Assembly (NCBI GenBank): GCA_902495545.1
Contig: CABUXM010000017.1
Location: 1 to 30,361, forward strand
Length of the DNA: 30,361 nt
Direction of reading: 5' to 3'
From: an uncultured Collinsella sp.
Lineage (GTDB): Bacteria > Actinomycetota > Coriobacteriia > Coriobacteriales > Coriobacteriaceae
The stretch's first letter is position 1, and each line of letters begins with the position of its first letter. Under the pieces are notes generated by a model. It saw nothing but the letters and a program-made list of their open reading frames with translations. It ran no database searches and was not told the origin of the DNA. Both the position numbers and the translations under genes were made by a program. Shown here piece after piece: positions 8,045-14,528 of this stretch.

Positions 8045-8267
8045 CGGCCGCCCTCCCTTAGCGCCATGGCAATGCGATTCAATAAAGTATAGCGATTCGC
8101 TAGGGATTAGGAAGGACAATCTTGGCGGCATTGCGCAACAGGTGTCAGTTATGCAAACTTGCTGGTAATGGAGTCATGCTTTTGTGGGGTTGCGCACGAG
8201 GGGGCGCCGCAACCGTATACTGGTCAACTTGGACGTATCCGCGCCCACAACTGAGAGGTTTTACTTC

Positions 8268-8906
8268 ATGGGTTTCATCAATTTTATCGCCGAGCTGCTT
8301 AAGGATCCGCGCACCGCGATCGCCAGTTGGATCGCCGCCGGCCCGCTTATGGCCTACGGCTGCGTGTTCCTGATCATTTTTATCGAGACGGGCGTGGTGT
8401 TCTTCCCATTCCTTCCCGGCGATTCGTTGCTGTTTGCTTCGGGCTTCTTTGCCCACAACGGCGGCTTTAACATCGTGGCGCTTCTGGCCACCGCATGGGC
8501 TGCTGCCATCCTGGGTGACCAGTGCAACTTTATGATCGGTCACTTCTTTGGCAAAAAGATCATCGCTTCGGGCAAGGTCAAGGCCATGACGCCCGAGCGC
8601 ATTAAAAAGTCCGAGGACTTCTTGGACAAGTGGGGCCACCTGGCTATTTTCCTGGGCCGTTTCTTCCCGTTTATCCGCACCTTTGTGCCCTTTATCGCCG
8701 GCATGGGCGGCATGCACTGGCGCAACTTTGTCGTCTTTAACGTGCTGGGTGGCATTACCTGGTCGACGCTCTTTACGCTGCTGGGCTACTTCTTTGGCGG
8801 CATCCCCTTTGTGCAGGAGCACTTTGAGCTGCTGATTATCGGCATCGTTGCCGTGTCGATCATCCCGACCGTGGTCGGTCTGGTTAAGGCCAAGCTGGGT
8901 AAATAG
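8268..8906 (+). CDS. DedA family membrane protein
   Basis: 212 residues with about five to six hydrophobic segments. The family marks are clear: ETGVVFFPFLPGDSLLFASG (about 39-58) and GRFFPFIRTFVPFIAGMGGM (about 128-147), the second containing the conserved Arg and the Pro-Phe kink. Known: DedA proteins are envelope membrane proteins, several of which act as lipid flippases, including for undecaprenyl phosphate and phospholipids. Here that role is inferred from family only. The ATG at 8268 has GAGAGG about nine bases before it; in-frame codons further upstream lack a site. A TATACT at about 8217 could be a -10 element. The gene has its own terminator. Confidence 0.9.
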   Translation: MGFINFIAELLKDPRTAIASWIAAGPLMAYGCVFLIIFIETGVVFFPFLPGDSLLFASGFFAHNGGFNIVALLATAWAAAILGDQCNFMIGHFFGKKIIASGKVKAMTPERIKKSEDFLDKWGHLAIFLGRFFPFIRTFVPFIAGMGGMHWRNFVVFNVLGGITWSTLFTLLGYFFGGIPFVQEHFELLIIGIVAVSIIPTVVGLVKAKLGK

Positions 8907-8944
8907 AACGCCTAGCTCGAGCCAGCGCGCAGACCGTACAGTTG

Positions 8945-8978
8945 AGGCCCGTCACCGCTTACGGTGGCGGGCCTTTTT
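8945..8978 (+). terminator. Rho-independent terminator
   Basis: A 13-bp stem (AGGCCCGTCACCG with CGGTGGCGGGCCT, one T-G pair) with loop CTTA is followed by TTTTT. It lies 39 bases after the dedA stop. Confidence 0.92.
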
Positions 8979-9203
8979 GCTTCGGTCAAATGAAAATACT
9001 TTACTTAGTTAAAGAAAAGCGTTTTATCAGACGCGTACGGGGAGTACAATCTCGTGCATGCGAATCGACGTACCATCGGCTTTGATGCTGTTCGCGTGTC
9101 CCGTCCGGCTCTACGCTCCGGGCGTGCGACGTTGCGACGCGGTCGGCCTCGGTCCTTGCGTGCGGGTTCGCGAGTTTGCAACTGTGTATGTAAGGAGCGA
9201 CAT

Positions 9204-10256
9204 ATGACTGTCGAGAAAAAGGATATCGATTGGGGTAGCCTCGGCTTTGGCTACATGAAGACCGATTACAGCTACGAGGCTCATTGGAAGGATGGCGAGT
9301 GGGACGAGGGCGGCCTGACCACCGACCACACCCTGCATGTCTCCGAGTGCGGCGGCATCTTCCATTACTGTCAGGAGGTCTTTGAGGGCCTGAAGGCCTA
9401 CACCGCCGAGGACGGCAGCATCGTCTGCTTCCGTCCCGACATGAACGCCGAGCGCATGTACAACTCTGCGCAGCGCCTCGAGATGCCCCCGTTCCCCAAG
9501 GATAAGTTCGTTGAGGCCGTCAAGCAGGTCGTCTCTGCCAACGCCGCCTGGGTTCCGCCCTTCGGCTCCGGCGCGACCCTGTACGTGCGTCCGTTTATGA
9601 TCGGCTCCGGTGACGTGATCGGCGTGGCTCCCGCTCCTGAGTACACGTTCCGTATTCTCGTGACCCCGGTCGGTCCGTACTTTAAGGGTGGCCTTAAGCC
9701 CGTCAAGCTGCGCGTTTCCGAGTATGACCGTGCCGCACCGCACGGCACCGGCAACATCAAGGCCGGCCTGAACTACGCCATGTCCCTCAAGCCCACGATG
9801 GAGGCCCATCGCGAGGGCTATGCCGAGAACCTGTATCTCGACTCCGAGTCCCGCACCTATGTCGAGGAGACCGGTGGCGCCAACGTCCTGTTCGTGAAAG
9901 AGGATGGCACGCTCGTCGTTCCGCAGTCGCACACCGACTCCATCCTGCCCTCTATCACCCGTCGTTCGCTCGTTCAGGTCGCTCAGGACCTGGGCATGAC
10001 CGTTGACCAGCGTCCCGTCGAGTGGGCCGAGGTCAAGGCCGGTACCTTTGTCGAGTGCGGCCTGTGCGGCACCGCTGCCGTCATCTCCCCGGTTGGCGAG
10101 ATCGACAACAAGGTTTACGGCGCCGACGAGACCGTGACCTTCCCGGCTGGCTACACCGAGATCGGTCCCGTGATGAAGAAGCTCCGCGAGACCCTGACTG
10201 GTATCCAGTCTGGTGCTGTCGAGGACAAGCACAACTGGGTTTACACCGTCGCGTAA
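9204..10256 (+). CDS. ilvE: Branched-chain amino acid aminotransferase
   Basis: 350 residues, a fold-type IV PLP enzyme. It interconverts leucine, isoleucine and valine with their 2-oxo acids using glutamate/2-oxoglutarate. Lys186 in HGTGNIKAGLNYA is the predicted PLP Schiff-base residue; YVRPFMIGSG (about 127-136), EETGGANVLFV, and GTAAVISPVG are further family motifs. The sequence is of the longer type resembling eukaryotic and Gram-positive enzymes (about 340-360 residues), and an ECGLCGTA segment gives a CxxC pair like the redox switch of mammalian BCAT; a redox role here is only inference. The ATG at 9204 has AAGGAG seven bases upstream. The nearly 300-base leader region contains a TACAAT (9045-9050) that could be a -10 element; I saw no T-box. 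Confidence 0.95.
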   Translation: MTVEKKDIDWGSLGFGYMKTDYSYEAHWKDGEWDEGGLTTDHTLHVSECGGIFHYCQEVFEGLKAYTAEDGSIVCFRPDMNAERMYNSAQRLEMPPFPKDKFVEAVKQVVSANAAWVPPFGSGATLYVRPFMIGSGDVIGVAPAPEYTFRILVTPVGPYFKGGLKPVKLRVSEYDRAAPHGTGNIKAGLNYAMSLKPTMEAHREGYAENLYLDSESRTYVEETGGANVLFVKEDGTLVVPQSHTDSILPSITRRSLVQVAQDLGMTVDQRPVEWAEVKAGTFVECGLCGTAAVISPVGEIDNKVYGADETVTFPAGYTEIGPVMKKLRETLTGIQSGAVEDKHNWVYTVA

Positions 10257-10285
10257 GCTGTCTTAGCTGTCCGGCCCGAGGGCGA

Positions 10286-10384
10286 CCTTCCTTTCCGGCG
10301 CGTCCTCGGACATGAAAGAACCTCCGCTGCGCACTTCGTGCGGCGGAGGTTTTTTCGTCCCGCGGAGTGCGCCGGAAAGGAAGG
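10286..10384. repeat. Long palindrome with 16-bp perfect arms around the ilvE terminator
   Basis: CCTTCCTTTCCGGCGC (10286-10301) is perfectly complementary to GCGCCGGAAAGGAAGG (10369-10384); three further pairs follow outward after one mismatch. The ilvE terminator hairpin sits inside. The whole unit is about 100 bases and begins 29 bases beyond the ilvE stop. Confidence 0.75.
10317..10355 (+). terminator. Rho-independent terminator of ilvE
   Basis: AACCTCCGC (10319-10327) pairs with GCGGAGGTT (10343-10351), with further partial pairing inside, and is followed by a run of T to 10355. Confidence 0.92.
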
Positions 10385-10388
10385 CCGC

Positions 10389-10660
10389 GCTTTTGTTTTG
10401 GTTCGCGCCATGTGGGGGTGGCGGCGACGTGCATTTTTGCGAGTATTCTGCAATCGAAGGCCCCTGCATACCGACCTCGGGCAAAAAATCGGGATTTCTC
10501 GATGTTTTCTACGAATGATGGGCGGGGTTATGGGCTGGCAGCGTTTGATTTGCAGGGATATTCGCGGTCTTTGGCATTTATCGTGGCGCCCGAAGCTCTT
10601 GGTTATGTTGAATACTCCTGAAAATGCACGGCGCTTAGAGGGGGACCTTCGCGAAAAAGG
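10389..10660. other. Intergenic stretch with no gene recognised
   Basis: Short open frames exist on both strands here, but none has a ribosome binding site, a recognisable domain or a composition like the neighbouring genes. I see no RNA gene. The ilvE terminator palindrome lies on the left and the lemA terminator on the right. Confidence 0.55.
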
Positions 10661-10699
10661 AAACCGCCCCGTCGAAGTATACATTCGACGGGGCGGTTT
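10661..10699. terminator. Terminator of lemA (minus strand)
   Basis: A perfect 16-bp stem (AAACCGCCCCGTCGAA with TTCGACGGGGCGGTTT) has loop GTATACA. Read on the minus strand it is followed by TTTCCTTTTT, so it ends lemA; it lies 37 bases after the lemA stop. Confidence 0.88.
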
Positions 10700-10735
10700 A
10701 TGCATTTGGCCGATTAAGGATGCGCTGTCAAACTA

Positions 10736-11287
10736 CTAGAACTTGACGGTCGGGGCCTGGCGGGCTGCTTCGGCGGCCTCGAAGCCCTGGCGCTCCTTAA
10801 ACTGGAAGATGCCGGCAAAGATGACAGCCGGGAACGTCTGAATGGCGTTGTTGTAGCTGAGCACGCAATCGTTGTAGCTCTGGCGTGCATAGCTAATCTT
10901 GTTCTCGGTATCCTCGAGCGATGCCTGCAGCTGCGTAAAGTTGGTGTTTGCCTTAAGATCGGGATAGGCCTCGGCCACGGCAAAGAGCTGGCGCAGTGCG
11001 CCGGTCAGCACGTTGTCGGCTTCCATCTTGGCCTCGGGCGTGGTGGCCTTGACGGCGGTGTTACGCGCGCTGATCACGGCGGAGAGCGTCTCCTGCTCGT
11101 GCTTGGCGTAGCCCTTGACGGTCTCGACCAGGTTGGGGATCAGGTCGTTACGGCGCTGCAGCTGCGTATCGATGTTCTGCCAGGCGTTATCGATGCGGTT
11201 ACGCTTGGTGACCATGTTGTTGTAGATGCCGGCGATGGCGCAGACAATCACAATGACAACAACGATGCCGATGATGACGGTAATCAT
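10736..11287 (-). CDS. lemA: LemA family membrane protein
   Basis: 183 residues with one N-terminal hydrophobic helix (about 3-22), then the conserved YNNMVTKRNRIDNAWQNID and QLQRRNDLIPNLVETVKGYA segments (about 22-60) that define LemA. The remainder is alpha-helical, including SYNNAIQTFPAVIFAG near 145-160, another family signature. LemA proteins are membrane-anchored helical bundles found in most bacteria; their function is poorly known, and they often occur near peptidases or TPM/DUF2207 membrane proteins, none of which is adjacent here. The ATG has GGAG seven bases upstream. A TetR regulator gene lies divergently 211 bases away and could control it. Confidence 0.92.
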   Translation of the reverse strand: MITVIIGIVVVIVIVCAIAGIYNNMVTKRNRIDNAWQNIDTQLQRRNDLIPNLVETVKGYAKHEQETLSAVISARNTAVKATTPEAKMEADNVLTGALRQLFAVAEAYPDLKANTNFTQLQASLEDTENKISYARQSYNDCVLSYNNAIQTFPAVIFAGIFQFKERQGFEAAEAARQAPTVKF

Positions 11288-11348
11288 GATGTCTCCGTTT
11301 CGAATGGCCGCGGCGGCATGCGCCAGCTGCCGTTGGTATAACGCTACT

Positions 11349-11377
11349 AGTATACCCGCAACGTTTTACCGTGCCGA
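11349..11377 (-). promoter_or_regulatory. Candidate lemA promoter
   Basis: On the minus strand, TCGGCA (11377-11372), a 17-base spacer and TATACT (11354-11349) resemble -35 and -10 elements. The start would be near 11342, giving a leader of about 55 bases to the lemA ATG. Confidence 0.45.
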
Positions 11378-11498
11378 ACTTTCCGGTAAGCGTTGTGTTT
11401 TCGGCGGGGTTGGCACCGGGGCAAAGCGCGCGAGGTACAGGTGTAAGATATGCGACAGATTGACGAGTGTTGTCTTTGCCCTGAGGATGGCGATACCA

Positions 11499-12083
11499 GT
11501 GGACCTTCGCATCAAGAAAACCTACCGCGCCCTGTTCGATGCCTTTACCGAGCTTCTCGAGGAGCATCGTTTTGAGGACCTGACGGTTGCCATGCTGTGC
11601 GACCGCGCCATGATTCGCCGCACGACGTTCTACAAGCACTTTCGCGACAAGAACGATTACTTTGCCTTTTATATCGATGAGCTCATGTCGGGCTTGCCGC
11701 AAAAACAGCCCGATGAGGCCGGCGCAGTGTCTGTCGAGGACGTGCGCGCGCTTCGGCACGCGATTTTGGACGATGCCATGGATTTGATTCTGACGCACGA
11801 GCGGCTCATGGATAACATTTTGGCAAGCAGCATGTCGGGCATGTTGACCAACGTTATTTGCGACCGCATTGCCCGCTCCATCCGCGAGCGTGTGATGAAC
11901 GTGCTTGCCGAGGACGCCCTGGCCCCCGTGTCACTCGAGACGACGTCTGAGTTTGTCGCCGGCGGTATTATTCGTCTTTTCACGATATGGTGGGAATCGG
12001 GCCACGATCTTGAGCGTCGACCTGAGATAGCCGACGTGGTCGATGCGCTGTTTGAGCGGACCATGACACCGGTGAATCACTAA
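11499..12083 (+). CDS. TetR/AcrR family transcriptional regulator
   Basis: 194 residues from the GTG at 11499. The N-terminal helix-turn-helix is typical of TetR: TYRALFDAFTELLEEHRFED, then LTVAMLCDRAMIRRTTFYKHFRDKNDYFAFY, where the TTFYKHFRDK segment is the family hallmark. The C-terminal part is helical and would bind a ligand and dimerise; it resembles the TetR_C domain seen in many short Gram-positive regulators. An ATG at 11487 is in frame but has GAGG directly against it, which is too close; GAGG is about 12 bases from the GTG, also not ideal, so the start is uncertain by four residues. It is divergent from lemA and followed by a tRNA gene on the other strand. Confidence 0.88.
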   Translation: MDLRIKKTYRALFDAFTELLEEHRFEDLTVAMLCDRAMIRRTTFYKHFRDKNDYFAFYIDELMSGLPQKQPDEAGAVSVEDVRALRHAILDDAMDLILTHERLMDNILASSMSGMLTNVICDRIARSIRERVMNVLAEDALAPVSLETTSEFVAGGIIRLFTIWWESGHDLERRPEIADVVDALFERTMTPVNH

Positions 12084-12085
12084 AG

Positions 12086-12175
12086 TGGCGGAGAGAGGGG
12101 GATTCGAACCCCCGGAACGCTCTCGCGCTCAACGGTTTTCAAGACCGCCGCATTCAACCGCTCTGCCATCTCTCC
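12086..12175 (-). tRNA. tRNA-Ser (anticodon UGA)
   Basis: Read on the minus strand from 12175: acceptor GGAGAGA pairs with TCTCTCC, the D-arm contains GGCAGAGCGGTTGAA, the anticodon loop is CTTGAAA with anticodon TGA, a long class-II variable arm follows (GAGCGCGAGAGCGTTC), and the T-arm is CGGGGGTTCGAATCCCCC. G is the discriminator base and CCA is encoded (12088-12086). It decodes UCA and related serine codons. It is divergent from the tadA fusion gene, whose start lies 51 bases away. Confidence 0.97.
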
Positions 12176-12226
12176 GTGAGTCGTAATGATAGCATCGTTT
12201 TGAATTTGCAACAGGGAAGGCGAACG

Positions 12227-14008
12227 ATGACGATCACCGAAATCGACGAGAAGTTCATGCGCGAGGCACTGGCCGAGGCGCGCGCCGCCGCGGCGGTGGG
12301 CGAGGTGCCCATCGGAGCCGTAGTGGTGCGCGACGGTGAGATCGTCGCGCGGGCGCATAATCGTCGCGAACTCGACCAGGACCCTTCGGCTCATGCCGAG
12401 TTTGCGGCCGTGTGCGCCGCTGCCCAGGCGCTTGGCCGCTGGCGCCTTTCCGACTGTACGGTCTATGTGACGTTGGAACCCTGCTGCATGTGCGCAGGCC
12501 TTATGGTTAACGCGCGCGTGGGACGCTGCGTGTATGGCGCGAGCGACGCCAAGGCGGGCGCGTTGGGATCCCTATACGATTTGAATGCCGACTCGCGCCT
12601 GAATCATCGGTTTAACGTGACGGCTGGGGTCCTGGCGGCTGAATGCCGCGAGCTGCTGAGTAGCTATTTTGGCGGTCTGCGCGGAGCGGGCGGCGCTGAT
12701 TGCGGTTGTGGGGCCGATCTTGAAGCACACGCCGCTCACGCCGCAGCGCTTGCAGGTGCCGGTGAGGATGCTGGCACGGCGGTTGACTTTGGTCCTGCGT
12801 GCCGCCGACCCCGCCGTGTGCTGTTGGCGATCGACTCCTTTAAGGGCAGCGTTTCGAGCGCGCAGGCGGAGGCGGCGGTTGCCGAAGGCGTGCGCCGCGT
12901 TTGGCCCGATGCCGAGCTGAACGCTTTGCCGCTGGCAGATGGTGGCGAGGGAACGCTCGACGCCATCGCCGCGCGTGGTGGCGAGCTTGTGACCTGCGAG
13001 GTTGCAGGCCCCTTGGGCGACCTCGTGTCTGCCCGGATGCTGGTTGATGTCGAGCGCGAGTCCGCGGTCATCGAGATGGCCGAGGCGGCCGGCATTGGGT
13101 ATTCGCCTTGCACGGAGTCGTCGGCGCAGGCTGCTACAACCTATGGCGTGGGCGAGCTTATGCTTCGCGCAGTTCGCACGGGCGCAAGGACACTCTATAT
13201 TGGTCTGGGCGGCAGTGCCACCAACGACGGTGGCGCCGGCATGCTGCAGGCGCTGGGCGCGCGCGTGGTCGATGATCGGGGCTGCGATGTCGCCCCCGGT
13301 CTTGCCGGCCTTGAGCAGGTGGCGAGCGTTGATTTGGCGCCAGCGCTGCAGGCTTTGGGTGGCTCTCGTATCGTTGTGCTTTCGGATGTCGAGAATCCGC
13401 TCGTGGGGCGTCGAGGCGCACTGGCGGTGTTTGGCGGGCAGAAGGGCCTGCCGACGGATGATGCCGAGGCGCTGGGCAAGTACGACAGCTGGATGGTCGG
13501 CTACGGCCGCTTGCTCGACGCTGCGATTGCCGGAGCTCGAGCCCAGGGGTTGTTGCGCACACCCGAGGGCACACGGACGTTTGGCTCGGTGCTCGGCGTG
13601 CCCGGCGCGGGCGCTGCCGGTGGTTTGGGCGCGGCGTTACTGGCGCTCGGTGTGGAGCTACGCTCGGGCGTGGAGACGGTGCTCGATCTGATTGGGTTTG
13701 ACGAACGCATGCGTGATGTCGACCTGGTCATAACGGGCGAGGGCAATATGGACGAGCAGTCCGCCGCCGGTAAGGCGCCGGTGGGCGTGGCACGCCGTGC
13801 CAAGCGGTGTGGCAAGCCGGTTGTTGCCGTCGTGGGCGGTCGTGCCGACAACCTGGATGCGGTGTACGAGCAGGGCGTCGACCTGGTTTTGCCGGTCTGC
13901 CGCAAGCCCATGGGCCTTGAGCTGGCGCTCGATCCCCAGGAAGCCACAACCAACCTCATCTGCGCCGGCGAAGCGGCCGCCCAAGCCTACGACCTTGGCC
14001 GCATCTAA
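12227..14008 (+). CDS. TadA tRNA adenosine deaminase fused to glycerate kinase
   Basis: 593 residues in one uninterrupted frame. Residues 1-150 are a full TadA-type deaminase: HAE at 56-58 (zinc His and catalytic Glu) and PCCMC at 85-89 (zinc Cys86 and Cys89). TadA converts adenosine to inosine at the wobble position of tRNA-Arg(ACG). Residues about 197-590 are a GlxK-type glycerate kinase: DSFKGS (203-208), PLADGGEGT (235-243), GLGGSATNDGGAGML and DLVITGEGNMDEQS. It phosphorylates glycerate with ATP. A linker of about 45 Ala/Gly/His-rich residues joins them. The ATG at 12227 has GGGAAGG about six bases upstream; a GTG at 12176 is rejected as it abuts the tRNA. Both domains keep their key residues, so both may work. 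No biochemical link between them is known to me. Confidence 0.9.
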   Translation: MTITEIDEKFMREALAEARAAAAVGEVPIGAVVVRDGEIVARAHNRRELDQDPSAHAEFAAVCAAAQALGRWRLSDCTVYVTLEPCCMCAGLMVNARVGRCVYGASDAKAGALGSLYDLNADSRLNHRFNVTAGVLAAECRELLSSYFGGLRGAGGADCGCGADLEAHAAHAAALAGAGEDAGTAVDFGPACRRPRRVLLAIDSFKGSVSSAQAEAAVAEGVRRVWPDAELNALPLADGGEGTLDAIAARGGELVTCEVAGPLGDLVSARMLVDVERESAVIEMAEAAGIGYSPCTESSAQAATTYGVGELMLRAVRTGARTLYIGLGGSATNDGGAGMLQALGARVVDDRGCDVAPGLAGLEQVASVDLAPALQALGGSRIVVLSDVENPLVGRRGALAVFGGQKGLPTDDAEALGKYDSWMVGYGRLLDAAIAGARAQGLLRTPEGTRTFGSVLGVPGAGAAGGLGAALLALGVELRSGVETVLDLIGFDERMRDVDLVITGEGNMDEQSAAGKAPVGVARRAKRCGKPVVAVVGGRADNLDAVYEQGVDLVLPVCRKPMGLELALDPQEATTNLICAGEAAAQAYDLGRI

Positions 14009-14016
14009 AAGTAGTC

Positions 14017-14040
14017 AAAAAAGCCCCGTCCCAAATTAGC
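14017..14040 (-). repeat. 24-base dispersed repeat, copy 2
   Basis: This is the exact reverse complement of 1498-1521. It begins eight bases beyond the stop of the tadA-glycerate kinase gene. Read on the plus strand it starts with six A and GCCCCGTCCC. Confidence 0.6.
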
Positions 14041-14044
14041 TACC

Positions 14045-14073
14045 TTGCCCCATCGGGCTGGAGCGGGTAAGAT
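14045..14073 (+). promoter_or_regulatory. Promoter of the SRP RNA gene
   Basis: TTGCCC (14045-14050), a 17-base spacer and TAAGAT (14068-14073) place the transcription start at about 14080-14081, exactly where the base-paired region of the SRP RNA begins. Confidence 0.7.
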
Positions 14074-14080
14074 ATATCGA

Positions 14081-14203
14081 GCGCCTAGCGCGTTCGATGG
14101 GTTCGGATGACGACATGTTCCGAATCTGGTCAGGTCCGGAAGGAAGCAGCCATAAGGAGCCTCTGTCGGGCATCCGAATCCATCGAGTGCGCAGGCGTTT
14201 TTT
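14081..14203 (+). ncRNA. ffs: Signal recognition particle RNA, small bacterial type, with its terminator
   Basis: The universally conserved SRP helix 8 core is present: GGTCAGGTCCGGAAGGAAGC at about 14129-14148, followed by the matching AGCAGCC and GAGCC strand. The flanks 14088-14109 and 14171-14192 pair along about 22 positions, forming the single long hairpin of about 105 bases usual for the small type. The outermost pairs (CGCCT at 14082 with AGGCG at 14193) run into a T-run ending at 14203, so the end of the RNA doubles as terminator. The RNA binds Ffh and targets membrane proteins to the translocon. It lies directly after tadA, as in several Gram-positive genomes. Confidence 0.95.
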
Positions 14204-14210
14204 GGTGCCG

Positions 14211-14317
14211 CGGCTACCCGCGAGTGCCGGCAGGGCGCTTGGTGTCTCGCTGGTCCTCGGCTTCGCCTGCGGGATCGCTCGACTACCAAGCGCCCTGCCG
14301 GCACTCGCGGGTAGCCG
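14211..14317. repeat. 107-base palindrome with 33-bp perfect arms
   Basis: Bases 14211-14243 (starting CGGCTACCCGCGAGTGCC) are perfectly complementary to 14285-14317 over 33 bp, around a 41-base loop. TTTTGGT before the left arm also matches ACCAAAA after the right arm if four bases are skipped. It lies 8 bases after the SRP RNA terminator T-run and has no coding capacity. Arms this long exceed any terminator need and look like a non-autonomous palindromic element. Confidence 0.85.
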
Positions 14318-14435
14318 ACCAAAACCGCCTGAAGGGTCACATTTATCTGATAATTGAATCCCCGGCGTTATGCCGCTCGCTGGCTTTGCCAAAGCATTGG
14401 CGGCTACGGGCCTTGGGTGCTAGTGACCGTTGCCC

Positions 14436-14447
14436 TTACATCTGTAA
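14436..14447. promoter_or_regulatory. Cop-box-like operator upstream of the second ABC operon
   Basis: TTACATCTGTAA is a perfect inverted repeat (TTACA / TGTAA) and contains TACA-N2-TGTA, the consensus bound by BlaI/CopY repressors. It ends nine bases before the predicted -35 element. A 13-of-14 match (TTACATCTGTCACG) occurs at 18385-18398 before the flavodoxin gene. No BlaI/CopY gene is in the window, so the binder is unknown. Confidence 0.4.
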
Positions 14448-14455
14448 CGAGTTGC

Positions 14456-14484
14456 TTACGCATCTCCAGGGTTCTCCGTACTAT
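14456..14484 (+). promoter_or_regulatory. Promoter of the second ABC operon
   Basis: TTACGC (14456-14461), a 17-base spacer and TACTAT (14479-14484) fit a sigma-70-type promoter. The start would be near 14491, about 38 bases before the ATG. Confidence 0.6.
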
Positions 14485-14528
14485 CATGAATCAGATTGAA
14501 TAGAGATGATGATAGGGAGCGCCTTTTT

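Noticed and set aside
8985..9203. Possible T-box or other riboswitch before ilvE, and likewise before cysE
   Set aside because: None of the T-box hallmarks (specifier loop, GGGTGG-type antiterminator sequence with terminator) is visible, and no intrinsic terminator precedes either start codon.
9085..9207. A 40-codon frame in the ilvE leader whose stop overlaps the ilvE start (ATATGA), seven of its codons being valine, like an attenuation leader peptide
   Set aside because: No ribosome binding site precedes its ATG, leucine and isoleucine are not enriched, and I could not find a terminator/antiterminator pair in the leader.
10338..10739. Possible 133-residue protein on the plus strand between ilvE and lemA
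   Set aside because: It starts inside the ilvE terminator hairpin, crosses the lemA terminator, lacks a ribosome binding site and has no recognisable domain.
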